A stretch of 64,000 nucleotides of DNA from Paenibacillus_AA sp045062745 (GCF_045062745.1 NZ_JBJGED010000006.1:62001-126000); one strand, 5' to 3'; shown: positions 47,807 through 57,760, numbered from the stretch's first letter. A program made the numbers and translations. Notes: generated by a model not told the origin, from the letters alone.

Positions 47807-49183
47807 CTACTCCTTGGACAGCAAGAGCTCTGTGTATCCGTTGTAGGCCGTCACGGCCAGATTGTTCAGGAACAGGACGTCCGTGACGTCCTTCTCCTTC
47901 ACGAAGTCGAAGATGTGCGACGTGAAGTGCCGCGGATCTATGAAGTAGACGGTCTGGAAGTGCGGCAGCAGGAACGGTACGAACGGATTCGCGTACGAAT
48001 CTTTGATCACGAGCAGCTTTTTGCCGTTCTTATTGTCGGTCTCGATCGCACCCCACGGCGAATCGCCCTCGAGGAACACGGCATACCCGCCGCCTCCCTC
48101 CTCTGCATAGCTCCGATCGACGACATTGCGCTTCAAGCCCACCTCATCGACCCAGTGCAGGGCATAGTCGTATGGCACGAACGGTTTGTAGAACGCGACC
48201 GTGTCCGGGTTCTTCTTGAGATTTACGTCGAGTGTCGCCGAATAGGCGCTGCCCAGGTAACCGTCCCACTCTTCCGTCTCGTACTGGCTGAGCGGCACCG
48301 GCTTTTCCCCGATTCGGTCCATAAACGCCGTATAGGCGTAGTAAGCCCCCAGAGCGGTCCAGTGGTGGTCGGTCCGGAAGTAGATGTATTCGTCCGTATG
48401 CTTGCTAAGCGCCGAATGCGCGTCGATCGGCGTGATGTTCGGGCCCAGCGCCTTGTAGATCTGGCCTATCGCGTCCTTCTGGGAGTCGGAGAGCGTCTTG
48501 TACTTCGCCTCCTTCACGAACTCGATCGCGGTCGGGGCGAGCAAGTTGTATACCCGGATCTTCGGATCGATCGCCTTCTGAAAATCCCGAAGCGCCTCCG
48601 CATACGCTTGTCCATATTCAGGCACATAGCTGAACAGCGCCATCGCCCGGTCCTTCAGCACCAGATACCGTTCGGAATCGGTGTTCTGCACGTCCTTGGC
48701 GGCTTCGGCCGCCGCAGCCGAAGCCGCTGCAGCTCCCGCTCCCGCACCCGTACCCGGGCTCGTCGCCGGGGCCGCGGACTGCGCTTCTGCGCCTGTTCCA
48801 GTTCCCTTAGAAGCAGCACCTGCATCCTGCTGCACCGAGGCGGCTTTATCCGGCGGCGCGCTCTTGGCGAGATCCTGGAACATGTTGTTCCCGCCCTTCT
48901 GCACCACGATCGACACCCGGTCTTCCCCTGTCAGGCCGCGCCAATCCTTGATCTCGCTGCCCGCCTGCACGAGCCGGTCGCGGAACACGAAGTGATCGGC
49001 GAAATAATTGTCGAACTCCTTGAAATATTGCCCGCTCCACAAACTCGACAGCGAGAAGCTTGGGAACGCCCGGAGCGTCCGCTTCTCCAGCTTCGAAACT
49101 TCCTCCCCTTTGGGGAGCAGCAGATTGAGCGCGAACAGCGCGAATACGGGCATCAGGAACAGCAGCAGGTTCACTTTTTTCAT
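47807..49183 (-). CDS. AlgJ/AlgX-like (DHHW) polysaccharide acetylation protein
   Basis: The start is MKKVNLLLFLMPVFALFALN behind AAGGTGTTGGCG, giving 458 residues. An N-terminal membrane anchor is followed by an Ala/Gly-rich segment (residues about 112-165). The SGNH-like core holds YIYFRTDHHWTALGAYYAYT (the DHHW motif) and KLLVIKDSYANPFVPFLLPH (catalytic Ser block). Such proteins transfer acetyl groups delivered by an MBOAT partner onto an extracellular polysaccharide. The MBOAT gene is just upstream, sharing an operon. Confidence 0.88.
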   Translation of the reverse strand: MKKVNLLLFLMPVFALFALNLLLPKGEEVSKLEKRTLRAFPSFSLSSLWSGQYFKEFDNYFADHFVFRDRLVQAGSEIKDWRGLTGEDRVSIVVQKGGNNMFQDLAKSAPPDKAASVQQDAGAASKGTGTGAEAQSAAPATSPGTGAGAGAAAASAAAAEAAKDVQNTDSERYLVLKDRAMALFSYVPEYGQAYAEALRDFQKAIDPKIRVYNLLAPTAIEFVKEAKYKTLSDSQKDAIGQIYKALGPNITPIDAHSALSKHTDEYIYFRTDHHWTALGAYYAYTAFMDRIGEKPVPLSQYETEEWDGYLGSAYSATLDVNLKKNPDTVAFYKPFVPYDYALHWVDEVGLKRNVVDRSYAEEGGGGYAVFLEGDSPWGAIETDNKNGKKLLVIKDSYANPFVPFLLPHFQTVYFIDPRHFTSHIFDFVKEKDVTDVLFLNNLAVTAYNGYTELLLSKE

Positions 49184-49201
49184 CGCCAACACCTTATCGG
49201 A

Positions 49202-50611
49202 TTAGAATCGGAAATACAGGAACGGATTGTAGGTGCTCCCGACGAGCAGCGCCGTGGCCGCCGCCAGAATGACGAGGTTCAGCACCGGTACGGCGACCTC
49301 GCGGATCGCCAGCGGATTCAGCCTTAGCCTGCGCAGGGCCGCGGTGATGAGCCAGCCGGCTAGTGGCGTAGACGCCATGATGGCGACGGCGAAGATGACC
49401 TTCTGGCTCCGGAAGACGATTCCGAGCTCCATCGTGGTCCAGGCCGCCCCCGACAGCCCGAACATGAGCCCGAGGAACCGGACCCCTTCAGCCAAGTCGG
49501 TGAAATAGAACCATACCCAGCCAACCAGCATCGCCACGAGCAAATACAGGTGGGACACGGCCGCCGGCAGTACTCGGAACACGCGGTCCAGCGCAATCCG
49601 CTCCAGGTAGATGAGGAGGCCGAAGTAGAGCCCCCAGACGATGAAATTCCAGCTCGCCCCGTGCCAGAAGCCGGTCAGGAACCAGACGACGAACAAGTTG
49701 CGCAAGTACATGCGCTTGTTGCCGCCGAGCGGGATGTAGACGTAATCGCGGAAAAACCCGCCGAGCGAGATGTTCCACCTACGCCAAAAGTCGGACGCCG
49801 ACCGGGAAATGTACGGGTAGTTGAAGTTTTCCCGCAGCGTGAACCCGAACATTTTCCCCAGCCCGATCGCCATATCCGAATATCCCGAGAAGTCGAAGTA
49901 AATCTGCAGCGCGAACAGCGCAATGCCGAACCACGCACCCAGCACACTCGTTCCGGCCGCTCCCCCGTCCAGCACATTGGACGCGACTTCGCCGATGTTG
50001 TTGGCGAGAATCACTTTTTTGCCCAGGCCGATGATGAAGCGGTTGATCCCTTCGGAAAAGAGGGACAGCGAGAACATGCGGCGCCGGATCTGCTCCTCGA
50101 TATCGACGAACCGGATGATCGGCCCCGCGATCAGGTGCGGGAAGAACGAGACGTAGAGCAGCATCTGCATAGGCGACTTCGGCGCCTTCAGCGCGCCCTT
50201 GTACACATCGGCCGTGTAGCAGATGATCTCGAAGGTGAAGAACGAGATGCCGATCGGCAGCGCGACCTCGTGGTACGGGATCGAGACGTGCAGCCAGCTG
50301 CTGAGGTTGTCGAGCAGAAAGCCTGTGTATTTGAAGTAGCACAGAATGACGATATTGATCGTGACGGACGTGAATAATAGCGGCTTGGCCAGCTGCGTAT
50401 GCCTGTACTTCTCGATCAGAAGAGCGAATTGATACCCGACGAGCGCGCAGATGATCAGCAGCCCGATCATGACCGGCTCCCCCCAGGCGTAGAAGGCGAG
50501 CGAGAACAGGATCAGCACCCAGTTGCGGTAGGTGATGCTCTTCGCGACGAAATAAACGATCAGTAGGATCGGCAAGTACAGGTAGAGGAAGATGAGGCTG
50601 GAAAATACCAC
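49202..50611 (-). CDS. MBOAT O-acyltransferase (AlgI-like)
   Basis: The start is a GTG (VVFSSLIFLYLYLPILLIVY) 7 bp behind AAGGAG, giving 469 residues. It has about ten membrane helices. The MBOAT core shows FPHLIAGPIIRFVDIEEQIR, FDFSGYSDMAIGLGKMFGF, NFNYPYISRSASDFWRRWNI, and the catalytic His in FLTGFWHGASWNFIVWG. It moves acetyl groups from the cytoplasm to an exported polysaccharide. With the AlgJ-like gene 18 bp downstream it forms the classic acetylation pair. Confidence 0.93.
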   Translation of the reverse strand: MVFSSLIFLYLYLPILLIVYFVAKSITYRNWVLILFSLAFYAWGEPVMIGLLIICALVGYQFALLIEKYRHTQLAKPLLFTSVTINIVILCYFKYTGFLLDNLSSWLHVSIPYHEVALPIGISFFTFEIICYTADVYKGALKAPKSPMQMLLYVSFFPHLIAGPIIRFVDIEEQIRRRMFSLSLFSEGINRFIIGLGKKVILANNIGEVASNVLDGGAAGTSVLGAWFGIALFALQIYFDFSGYSDMAIGLGKMFGFTLRENFNYPYISRSASDFWRRWNISLGGFFRDYVYIPLGGNKRMYLRNLFVVWFLTGFWHGASWNFIVWGLYFGLLIYLERIALDRVFRVLPAAVSHLYLLVAMLVGWVWFYFTDLAEGVRFLGLMFGLSGAAWTTMELGIVFRSQKVIFAVAIMASTPLAGWLITAALRRLRLNPLAIREVAVPVLNLVILAAATALLVGSTYNPFLYFRF

Positions 50612-50796
50612 GCGGACGCTCCTTTTCGGAATGGACGATGAAGTCGGATTCAGTAGTATTCTACATGCATCGACAAACTCCTCTGTGCGCCAAGGGAGAC
50701 GCGCGTACGATTCGACTGACACTCCAAAGGCGTTCGTGCTATAGTGAATGGAGAAGCATTGCAGGCCCCTATACGAGTAAAGAGGTGTCTTCTCCA

Positions 50797-51123
50797 TTGA
50801 TCCGGATTGCTAGAATTTTGCTGGAGATCGTCCGTGTCCTGGTCATTTATGTGCTCGGTGGTTGGCTTTTGTGGCTCCTGGAGAACCATGTTTACGGAGG
50901 CAATCTTGCCTTTTCGAGCATTGCCGCTTTATTTCTGGCAAACACCATGATCATTTTGATTCTTTATCGAAATGTGTTCATGCACACGGGTTGGTATCAA
51001 GGCGAGAATGATAAAAAATTACCGAAAAAGGTAACCCTGGGTATGACTGTTGTTATCGCGGTATTAATCGGGTTGCCCCTGTTTTGTGAAAATCGGCTGA
51101 TAATGAGGAGGCGCTCCCTATGA
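50797..51123 (+). CDS. Small membrane protein of unknown function
   Basis: The start is a TTG behind AAAGAGGTGTCTTC, giving 108 residues; the frame is open upstream but that part looks non-coding. Three hydrophobic helices (6-30, 37-56, 75-95) with a Tyr/His/Glu-rich loop (NVFMHTGWYQGENDKK) are visible. No family is recognised. Its stop overlaps the acetamidase start by ATGA. Confidence 0.65.
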   Translation: MIRIARILLEIVRVLVIYVLGGWLLWLLENHVYGGNLAFSSIAALFLANTMIILILYRNVFMHTGWYQGENDKKLPKKVTLGMTVVIAVLIGLPLFCENRLIMRRRSL

Positions 51124-52049
51124 CTACGGTGTTTCAACCTGCACGCTATTACAATACGCTCGGCTCGCATGAGCCGCAGTGCGTCGTTCGGGACGGCGAC
51201 ACGATCGAGACGTACACCGTCGACGCGCGAGGCTGGGATGCACGGGGGGAGAGCGCGGCGACTCGCGGCAACCCGATGACCGGGCCGTTCTACGTCGAAG
51301 GTGCCTCTCCGGGCGACACGCTCGAGGTCGAGTTCGAATCGATCGTGCCGAGCCGGGACTGGGGTTGGGTCAGCAACGTACTGGCCCCGAATGTAGTCAA
51401 CCCGGAGCAGGCCCAGACGCTGCCCAAGGGGGAGATCGTGCATTGGCGCGTCAACGCCGCCGAAGGCTGGACTGAGCTCAAGGACCTGCCGGCCGACTCC
51501 GCCCTGAGCAGGCTCCGGCTCCCGCTGCGGCCGTTCCTCGGCTGCTTCGGGGTCGCTCCAGCCCAGGGGCAGGCGATCTCCACCGCCACCTCGGGCCCCT
51601 ATGGCGGCAACATGGATTATCGCGGCTTCACGGCCGGGGTAAAGGTGAGCTTCCCCGTCTTCGCCGAAGGCGCGCTGTTCCATCTCGGCGACGGCCATGC
51701 GCTGCAGGGCGACGGGGAGATTGCGGGCACGGGCATCGAAATCTCGATGGACGTACGCTTCACGGTTCGCGTGCACAAGGCGCGAACGATCGGCTGGCCG
51801 CGAGCGGAGACCGCGACGCACTTGCTGTGCGTCGGCAACGCGCGGCCGCTCGACCAGGCGCTGCAGCACGCGACGACGGAGATGCTCGATTGGCTGCGGC
51901 AGGACTACGGGCTGTCCGTGCAGGAGGCCAGCCTGCTGCTCGGCCAGGTGGTCGAGTACGAAGTCGCGAACGTGTACAACCCGGCCTACAGCATGGTGTG
52001 CAAGGTGCCGAAGGCGGTGCTGGCGCAGCTAGGGGCTGGGCGGGCCTAA
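51120..52049 (+). CDS. Acetamidase/formamidase family protein
   Basis: This is a 309-residue protein behind GAGGAGGCGCTCCCT. FmdA_AmdA features are VRDGDTIETYTVDARGWD, RGNPMTGPFYVEGASPGDTL, GCFGVAPAQGQAISTATSGP, the metal-binding GGNMDYRGFTAGVKVSFPVF, and LFHLGDGHALQGDGEIAGTG. It hydrolyses short amides to ammonia and acid; the natural substrate is unknown. It is coupled to a small membrane protein, which might import the amide. Confidence 0.92.
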   Translation: MTTVFQPARYYNTLGSHEPQCVVRDGDTIETYTVDARGWDARGESAATRGNPMTGPFYVEGASPGDTLEVEFESIVPSRDWGWVSNVLAPNVVNPEQAQTLPKGEIVHWRVNAAEGWTELKDLPADSALSRLRLPLRPFLGCFGVAPAQGQAISTATSGPYGGNMDYRGFTAGVKVSFPVFAEGALFHLGDGHALQGDGEIAGTGIEISMDVRFTVRVHKARTIGWPRAETATHLLCVGNARPLDQALQHATTEMLDWLRQDYGLSVQEASLLLGQVVEYEVANVYNPAYSMVCKVPKAVLAQLGAGRA

Positions 52050-52204
52050 AGCGGCCAAGGGCCGGGCAGCGGAAGTGCTGCTCGGCCCCTTTTTGCGGAT
52101 TGGGTTGGATTCCGTTCCTTTAGGTCGATTGGTTCGTTTCGGTCGTATGAAAGTTGCTTTAGAGCACTCGGACTGGCGGTTTCCGGAGCATCTCAATCAT
52201 CCAA

Positions 52205-52248
52205 ACAAAAAAAGCAGCCCTTCTCCCAAACCGGAGATCGGCTGCTTC
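52205..52248 (-). terminator. Terminator of the zinc-ribbon gene
   Basis: AGCAGCC/GGCTGCT hairpin followed by TTTTTTTG on the minus strand. Confidence 0.8.
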
Positions 52249-52284
52249 TATATTCATATGCAGGAAAGGGAAGCATACAAGCGA

Positions 52285-52530
52285 TTAACCGCCCATAAAA
52301 TAAGCAACGAGCGCGACCAACCCGATCGCCCCGAGCACGATAACATGCCGCAGCACATGGCTCCCCGCTTTGCTCGAGTCTTCCCAATACACCAGCGTAT
52401 CCTTCAAGGCTGCCGCCGAGGAGGTCAGATTCGTGCTGCACGCCGCACACACGCCGGATTTTCCGTTCAAATCGCTATTCAGTTGGGATCCGCATTTCGG
52501 GCAGCGCCCGTTTCGAACGTCGTCGCTCAT
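52285..52530 (-). CDS. Zinc-ribbon membrane protein
   Basis: The start is MSDDVRNGRCPKCGSQLNSD behind GGGGATTAAA, giving 81 residues. A two-Cys-pair zinc ribbon (CPKC at 10-13, CAAC at 28-31) is followed by a linker and one C-terminal membrane helix (HVIVLGAIGLVALVAYFM). No close family is recognised. It is a likely small sensor or scaffold. Confidence 0.78.
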   Translation of the reverse strand: MSDDVRNGRCPKCGSQLNSDLNGKSGVCAACSTNLTSSAAALKDTLVYWEDSSKAGSHVLRHVIVLGAIGLVALVAYFMGG

Positions 52531-52725
52531 TTTAATCCCCACATTTCCTACTACTTTAGTAAGAATTAACTTACCCTCACTATACATGATTTTTCCACCC
52601 TGCGCAAGAGCTCATTCATTAGCTCCGCTTATGTTTTTGATTAAGTTTTTTCATTTGCCGGATGTCCGAGGCCTACCCTACAATAAGATGTGAAGAATCC
52701 CTCATCTACATCTAGGAGATGCGCC

Positions 52726-53733
52726 ATGAACCGATTGAAACAACTCGCGCCCGGCCTGCTGTTTACTGCCGCTATGGCGCTTCCCGGTTATTTGCTCGGC
52801 CTGCTGATTCCTTTTATCGGCGCTCCTATATTCTCCATGGCCATCGGGATCATTTGGAACCATACGCTCCGCAAGCCTGCAGCTTGCAAGGCGGGCATTA
52901 CGTTCACGTCCAAGAAAATTTTGCAATGGTCGATCATCGCGATGGGCTGCGGGCTGAACCTAAGGCAGGTGTGGGAGACCGGTACCGCCTCGCTGACCGT
53001 TACGCTGTGCACGCTCGCAACCGCTTTCATCGTCGCCTTCCTGGTCGGGAAGCTGTTGAAGATGGAAGGGCACATGCAGACGCTGGTAGGCGCGGGAACC
53101 GCCATCTGCGGGGGTTCGGCGATCGCGGCGGTCGCTCCGATCATCGAAGCCAAAGAAATGCAGATCGCCTTGTCGATCTCGACCATCTTCCTGTACAACA
53201 TTGTCGCGGCGCTCTTCTTCCCTCCGCTCGGCCATGTCATGGGCTTATCCGACCTGGGCTTCGGACTATGGGCCGGATCCGCCATCAACGACACGTCCTC
53301 GGTCGTAGCCGCAGGATATACGTACAGCGAAGCGGCCGGCCAGTATGCCACCATCGTGAAGCTGACGCGTTCGACCTTCATCATCCCGATCTGCATCTTC
53401 CTGGCCGTCCTGGTCAGCATGAAGCGCCGGAAGGAAGGCACGGCCGGAACCGGCAGCGGGGCAAGCCTGATCCGAATCATTCCTTGGTTTATATTGTATT
53501 TTCTCGCCGCGAGTTTGCTACACACGGTTGGCGTCATTCCCGACGCCTTGGTGCCCTACACCACCTTCGCGGGCAAGTACATGATCGACATGGCGCTGTT
53601 CTCCATCGGCTTGGCCGTGGACTTCCGACAGTTGGTGAAGACGGGAGCGAAGCCCGTTTTGCTCGGCGGGATCGTATGGATCAGCGTCATTCTCGTGTGC
53701 TTGGCCGTTCAGTTCGCAACCGGAAAGGTATAG
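52726..53733 (+). CDS. YeiH-family putative sulfate exporter
   Basis: The start is MNRLKQLAPGLLFTAAMALP behind AGGAGATGCGCC, giving 335 residues with about ten membrane helices. The family signature is VGAGTAICGGSAIAAVAPII, then LWAGSAINDTSSVVAAGYTY near residue 200, and a C-terminal VDFRQLVKTGAKPVLLG. The true substrate of this family is not settled. The gene stands alone with a terminator at 53821. Confidence 0.88.
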   Translation: MNRLKQLAPGLLFTAAMALPGYLLGLLIPFIGAPIFSMAIGIIWNHTLRKPAACKAGITFTSKKILQWSIIAMGCGLNLRQVWETGTASLTVTLCTLATAFIVAFLVGKLLKMEGHMQTLVGAGTAICGGSAIAAVAPIIEAKEMQIALSISTIFLYNIVAALFFPPLGHVMGLSDLGFGLWAGSAINDTSSVVAAGYTYSEAAGQYATIVKLTRSTFIIPICIFLAVLVSMKRRKEGTAGTGSGASLIRIIPWFILYFLAASLLHTVGVIPDALVPYTTFAGKYMIDMALFSIGLAVDFRQLVKTGAKPVLLGGIVWISVILVCLAVQFATGKV

Positions 53734-53820
53734 CAATCCCCGTAGTAAAGGACGCCTCCGAAGCGTATGCCTGGTACTTTGCGGAAACCGCCGATTGAAT
53801 ATTTTTTTGGATTCCGAAGA

Positions 53821-53842
53821 AGCCCGCCCTAGTGCGGGTTTT
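53821..53842 (+). terminator. Terminator after the YeiH-like gene
   Basis: AGCCCGC-CCTAGT-GCGGGTT with TTGTGTTTT following, about 90 bp beyond the stop. Confidence 0.7.
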
Positions 53843-53993
53843 GTGTTTTCTGAAGGAGAACTCCACTCCGGCTCACAAAAAAACGCGATTGGAGGAGCTT
53901 GAACGAGCATTCATTTTCTGAAAATGCCGACTTCCCGGATACACGCGAGTAACCGGGTTAACGCCCAAAAAGGGGAACACTTGTTTTTACCGT

Positions 53994-54023
53994 TTGACCC
54001 TAAATCGGACATGCTGATACGAT
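53994..54023 (+). promoter_or_regulatory. Promoter of the ABC exporter operon
   Basis: -35 TTGACC, 18 bp, -10 TACGAT, about 36 bp before the first start codon. Confidence 0.6.
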
Positions 54024-54058
54024 GAGGGCGTTTCTTCTCTCTTCAGGAGGTCGTCCAC

Positions 54059-55909
54059 TTGAATCCTTCGCGCTCGCCGAACTGGCTTGTCTTTTTCGTT
54101 CGACAACTCACCGGCAACAAAACCGCCCTGCTGCTCACGTCGGTCCTGACCTTGGCCATTACGCTCGCAAGTGCCGCATCCCCCCTCCTCATCGGGCGCA
54201 TGGTCGACGAATCGCTGCTCCGGAGCGGTGAACGTCTGCTGCTGCTGGGCCTATGGCTGGCGGGCACATTCCTCGCGGCCGAGCTGCTCACCGCGCTGCG
54301 CAGCTATGTTTCGATCCGCGCGATGCAGCAGCTGACGTCCCGATTGACGCTGGACACCGTGGCGGCCGTCTTCCGCACGACCGCGGACTTCTTCACCCGG
54401 ACGCCCCGAGGCGAGCTGCTGCAGCGCTGCATCCAAGATACGCGCATGATCCAGGAATTCGGCTTGCTCACCATTCCTACTCTTGTACAAGCTGCACTGC
54501 TAGGCGGAACGGCGATTGCCGTCATCAGCCGCATCCACTGGCCGGTCGCGATCCTGATCGTGTTGACGTACATCCTGCTGTTCATTCCGGTGCACATCTT
54601 CGGCCGGAGAAGGGGTGAGGCGCGCCGGCAGCTGATCCGGCACAATGCCGTACTGCGCCACAGCCTGCTCGAGAAGCTTGAAGCCCATAAGCAAATTCGC
54701 CTCTTTGGCACGGCGCGCCAGGAATACGAGCAGTTCGCCCGGGAGCAGGAGATGTGGGCTCGACTCTCCTTTCAGGAGCAAATTCTGACCGATGCCTTCA
54801 AAGGCTTCCCGCGGCTTCCCGACGCGCTCGCCCCATCGCTCGCCTTCCTGTTCGTCGGCTGGCAAGTCGTGAACGGACAGGCTACGATCGGGGAGCTCAT
54901 GACCGTCATCGCCTTCATTCCCGCGATCAACGCGCCGGTTCGGCTGTTCTTCATGCAATACGTCGCGCTGGCGGACATCCGCCTCCGCTTGCAGGGCTTG
55001 CTCGACTACGTCTCCCTCTCGCTCGAGCCCGGAGCTCGCCCCGGCCTCCTGCAGCCGGAGTCGCTCCGCGGCGGCGCGATCGAGTTCCGCGACGTGAGCG
55101 TCCATGGCGAGCGCGGGCCGCTGCTGAATCGGGTGTCGTTCACGGTCTCGCCGGGCGAGCACCTCTCCATCGTCGGGCCGAGCGGGGCCGGGAAGAGCAC
55201 GCTGCTGAAGCTGCTCGCCCGCCTGCAGGAACCGACGTCCGGGGAGATTCGCCTCGGCGGGACGACGCTGAGCGGGATTGACGCCGCTCACCTCCGCCGG
55301 CGTATCGGCTATATGACACAGGAAGGCTACTTGTTCCACGACAGCCTGTGGCACAACCTGACTTATCTCCAGCCGGACGCCGATGCGGCCTCGGTGGAGC
55401 GATGGATCGGCGCACTCGGCGCCGACGATATCGTCGTGTCGCTCCCCGAGGGCTACGCGACACCGCTCGGCGACAAGGGCGCCGTCTTGTCCGGCGGCCA
55501 GCGCCAGCTCGTCAGCCTGGCCCGCACGATGCTGAAGCAGCCGGACCTGCTGCTGCTGGACGAGGTGACTTCGGCGCTGGACGAGGCGAGCGAAGCACGG
55601 GTGTACGCGGCGCTCGACGCGCATGCCCGGAGCGAGCGGATCACGCGGATCAGCGTCACCCACCGGTTGCGGGCGGCTGCCCATGCCGACCGCATTCTCG
55701 TGCTCGACAGCGGCACCGTCGTGCAGCACGGGACGCACGAACAGCTGCTGCTGGATTCGTCCGGCCTCTACGCCCGGCTGTGGCACAGCGAGCAATCGGA
55801 GAGTCGTATGATGTCCGGCACGGCGAGTGAAAATCTAGAGGAGGAAGCCCGCGATGCCCGTACCCGCCTCATCACCCGCGCCAGCGCCGGTGTCACCGCC
55901 ACGCTCTAA
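54059..55909 (+). CDS. ABC exporter half-transporter 1
   Basis: This is a 616-residue protein with a TTG start 8 bp behind AGGAGG. Six membrane helices lie at 15-310, followed by an ATPase with Walker A GPSGAGKST, Q-loop MTQEGYLF, signature LSGGQRQLV, Walker B LLLLDEVTSALD with catalytic Glu, and H-loop SVTHRL. Type IV (MsbA-like) exporter. It overlaps the second half-transporter by 56 bp, so a heterodimer is likely. The substrate is unknown; drugs or peptides are usual. Confidence 0.93.
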   Translation: MNPSRSPNWLVFFVRQLTGNKTALLLTSVLTLAITLASAASPLLIGRMVDESLLRSGERLLLLGLWLAGTFLAAELLTALRSYVSIRAMQQLTSRLTLDTVAAVFRTTADFFTRTPRGELLQRCIQDTRMIQEFGLLTIPTLVQAALLGGTAIAVISRIHWPVAILIVLTYILLFIPVHIFGRRRGEARRQLIRHNAVLRHSLLEKLEAHKQIRLFGTARQEYEQFAREQEMWARLSFQEQILTDAFKGFPRLPDALAPSLAFLFVGWQVVNGQATIGELMTVIAFIPAINAPVRLFFMQYVALADIRLRLQGLLDYVSLSLEPGARPGLLQPESLRGGAIEFRDVSVHGERGPLLNRVSFTVSPGEHLSIVGPSGAGKSTLLKLLARLQEPTSGEIRLGGTTLSGIDAAHLRRRIGYMTQEGYLFHDSLWHNLTYLQPDADAASVERWIGALGADDIVVSLPEGYATPLGDKGAVLSGGQRQLVSLARTMLKQPDLLLLDEVTSALDEASEARVYAALDAHARSERITRISVTHRLRAAAHADRILVLDSGTVVQHGTHEQLLLDSSGLYARLWHSEQSESRMMSGTASENLEEEARDARTRLITRASAGVTATL

Positions 55910-57554
55910 CGTCCGAGCCGCTCTAGCTTATCTGCGTATACGGATGCATCCGTATCGGCGCAACGTCTTTCTCACGGGGAGCCTGATCCTCCTCGGCAGC
56001 TTGTCGTTCATGACCCCGCCGTTGCTGACCCGGTACATTCTCGAGCACGTGCTCCCCCAGAAGGACTGGGGCTTGCTCCTGATCGTCTGCTTCTGCTCGG
56101 TGCTCGTCCCGGTGGTCGGGAGCGTCGTCATCGTGATCGAGACCTATGCGATGCGCTTCGTGGCGACGGTGTCCGGTCAAGGCCGCGCCGAGCTGTATCA
56201 CGGCTTCCAGCACCGGCCGCTAGCTTGGCATGAGCGCCAGCGGCCAGGGGATCTGATCACGCGTACGCTGGACGACACGGAGACGCTGATGGACTTCGTC
56301 GACAACAAGGTCTGGTGGATGCTGTGGCTCACGATCACGATTACGGTCGGCTCGATCGTCCTCTTCCTGCAGCATCCGGGGCTCGCGGCCCTGCTGCTTT
56401 CCCTCTGGGCGGCTCACGCCGTCCTCATGTCGCGGCTAGGCCGGCATGTCAAGCAGCGGGCCGCCGAGACGGCGCGGCAAGCGTCCCGCGTGACGGAGAC
56501 GCTGCGGGAGACGCTGACGGCCGCGCCATTCCTCAAGGCGTCCGGATGCGAAACGCACGCGCTCGCGAAGCTGACGGACGCGCTCCAGCGCGACCTCCGG
56601 ACGAACCGTCGCAGTGCGCTCACGATGCAGTCGGCCGAGTTCGCGAACGCCTTCCTCGGCTCTTGCTTCCTGGCCGTGCTATACTACGCCGGAGGCCGAC
56701 TCGTCGCGGACGGCCGCATGACGATCGGCGCGCTTGTCGCCTTCGCCGCCGTCTACAACTGGCTGCGTCCGTTCGGCATCGCCTATCTAGACACGTACTT
56801 CGCCGCGAAGAAAGCGGCGCCTGCGCTGGACCGCGTGGCGGAAGTGGCGTTCCCGGCGTCGTTCAAGCCGGGGCTAGTCCCGCCGGACGGCCGCTACGAC
56901 CTCGAGGCGATAGACCTCGCCTTCTCCCACGGCGGCCGCCCGGTGCTGCGGAACGTCACCTTCCGCATCCCGGAAGGCTCCGTCGTCTCGCTCGTCGGCG
57001 CCCGCGGCTCGGGCAAGTCGACGCTCGCCGAGCTCGTGCTCGGCCTCCGCGAGCCGACCTCGGGCGTACTCGCCCTAGGCGGCGTACCGCTCCCGCTCCT
57101 CGACGAGCGCTGGCTGCGCCGCCATGTGGCCGGCATCACCCAGGAGGTGATGCTACGGAGCGGTACGGTGCTGGACAACATCGTGTACAGCACCGGCGAG
57201 ACCGACCCGGACGCGATCCGGGACGCCATTGAGACCGCCGAGCTCGAGGCGTGGATCGCCCAGCTGACCGACGGGCTGCAGACGCAGGTGGGCGAACAAG
57301 GGCTCGTCCTCTCCGGCGGCGAGCGGCAGCGGATCAGCATCGCCCGGGCGCTGCTGCGCAAGCCGAAGGTGCTCGTGCTCGACGAGGCGACGTCGGCGCT
57401 CGACCTCCGCACCGAACGGCGGCTGCTCGATCGGCTGACGACGCGGCTGCCCGGCACGACGCTGCTGTTCGTCACGCATCGGCCGGCGATCACGCGGATG
57501 TCGGACCGGCTTCTCACAATGGAGGACGGCACCTTGCGGGAAACGTCGGCCTAA
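55854..57554 (+). CDS. ABC exporter half-transporter 2
   Basis: This is a 566-residue protein from the ATG behind GAGGAGGAAG, which lies inside the end of gene 1. It has the same fold as the upstream gene: six helices, then Walker A GARGSGKST, Q-loop ITQEVMLR, signature LSGGERQRIS, Walker B VLVLDEATSALD, and H-loop FVTHRP. Both partners keep the catalytic Glu, so neither site shows the Glu-to-Asp change common in heterodimeric exporters. There is no neighbouring regulator. Confidence 0.93.
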   Translation: MPVPASSPAPAPVSPPRSNVRAALAYLRIRMHPYRRNVFLTGSLILLGSLSFMTPPLLTRYILEHVLPQKDWGLLLIVCFCSVLVPVVGSVVIVIETYAMRFVATVSGQGRAELYHGFQHRPLAWHERQRPGDLITRTLDDTETLMDFVDNKVWWMLWLTITITVGSIVLFLQHPGLAALLLSLWAAHAVLMSRLGRHVKQRAAETARQASRVTETLRETLTAAPFLKASGCETHALAKLTDALQRDLRTNRRSALTMQSAEFANAFLGSCFLAVLYYAGGRLVADGRMTIGALVAFAAVYNWLRPFGIAYLDTYFAAKKAAPALDRVAEVAFPASFKPGLVPPDGRYDLEAIDLAFSHGGRPVLRNVTFRIPEGSVVSLVGARGSGKSTLAELVLGLREPTSGVLALGGVPLPLLDERWLRRHVAGITQEVMLRSGTVLDNIVYSTGETDPDAIRDAIETAELEAWIAQLTDGLQTQVGEQGLVLSGGERQRISIARALLRKPKVLVLDEATSALDLRTERRLLDRLTTRLPGTTLLFVTHRPAITRMSDRLLTMEDGTLRETSA

Positions 57555-57569
57555 GGAGCTTTGTTCGAT

Positions 57570-57760
57570 GAATAGCTGCAACTTTTTCCTATAAATTGTA
57601 ATCATGACCCTGCTCCAACCGAATAGATGAAAAATTTTCCTCTAAATGTACAAAGGAGCCGATTTTCGGCCCGTTTTTAAGAGATAGCTGAAAATTTTTC
57701 TTTTATTGGCGCGTGAAAACCGACGTTTCAAAGAATACCTGAAATTTTTTCATCTAAATA
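57570..57760. repeat. Degenerate repeat array, four units
   Basis: The units GAATAGCTGCAACTTTTTCC (57570), GAATAGATGAAAAATTTTCC (57621), GATAGCTGAAAATTTTTCTT (57682) and GAATACCTGAAATTTTTTCA (57732) are spaced 50-61 bp. The family differs in sequence from the 28.3-kb array but shares its layout. Its last unit abuts the truncated lipoprotein gene. Confidence 0.7.
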
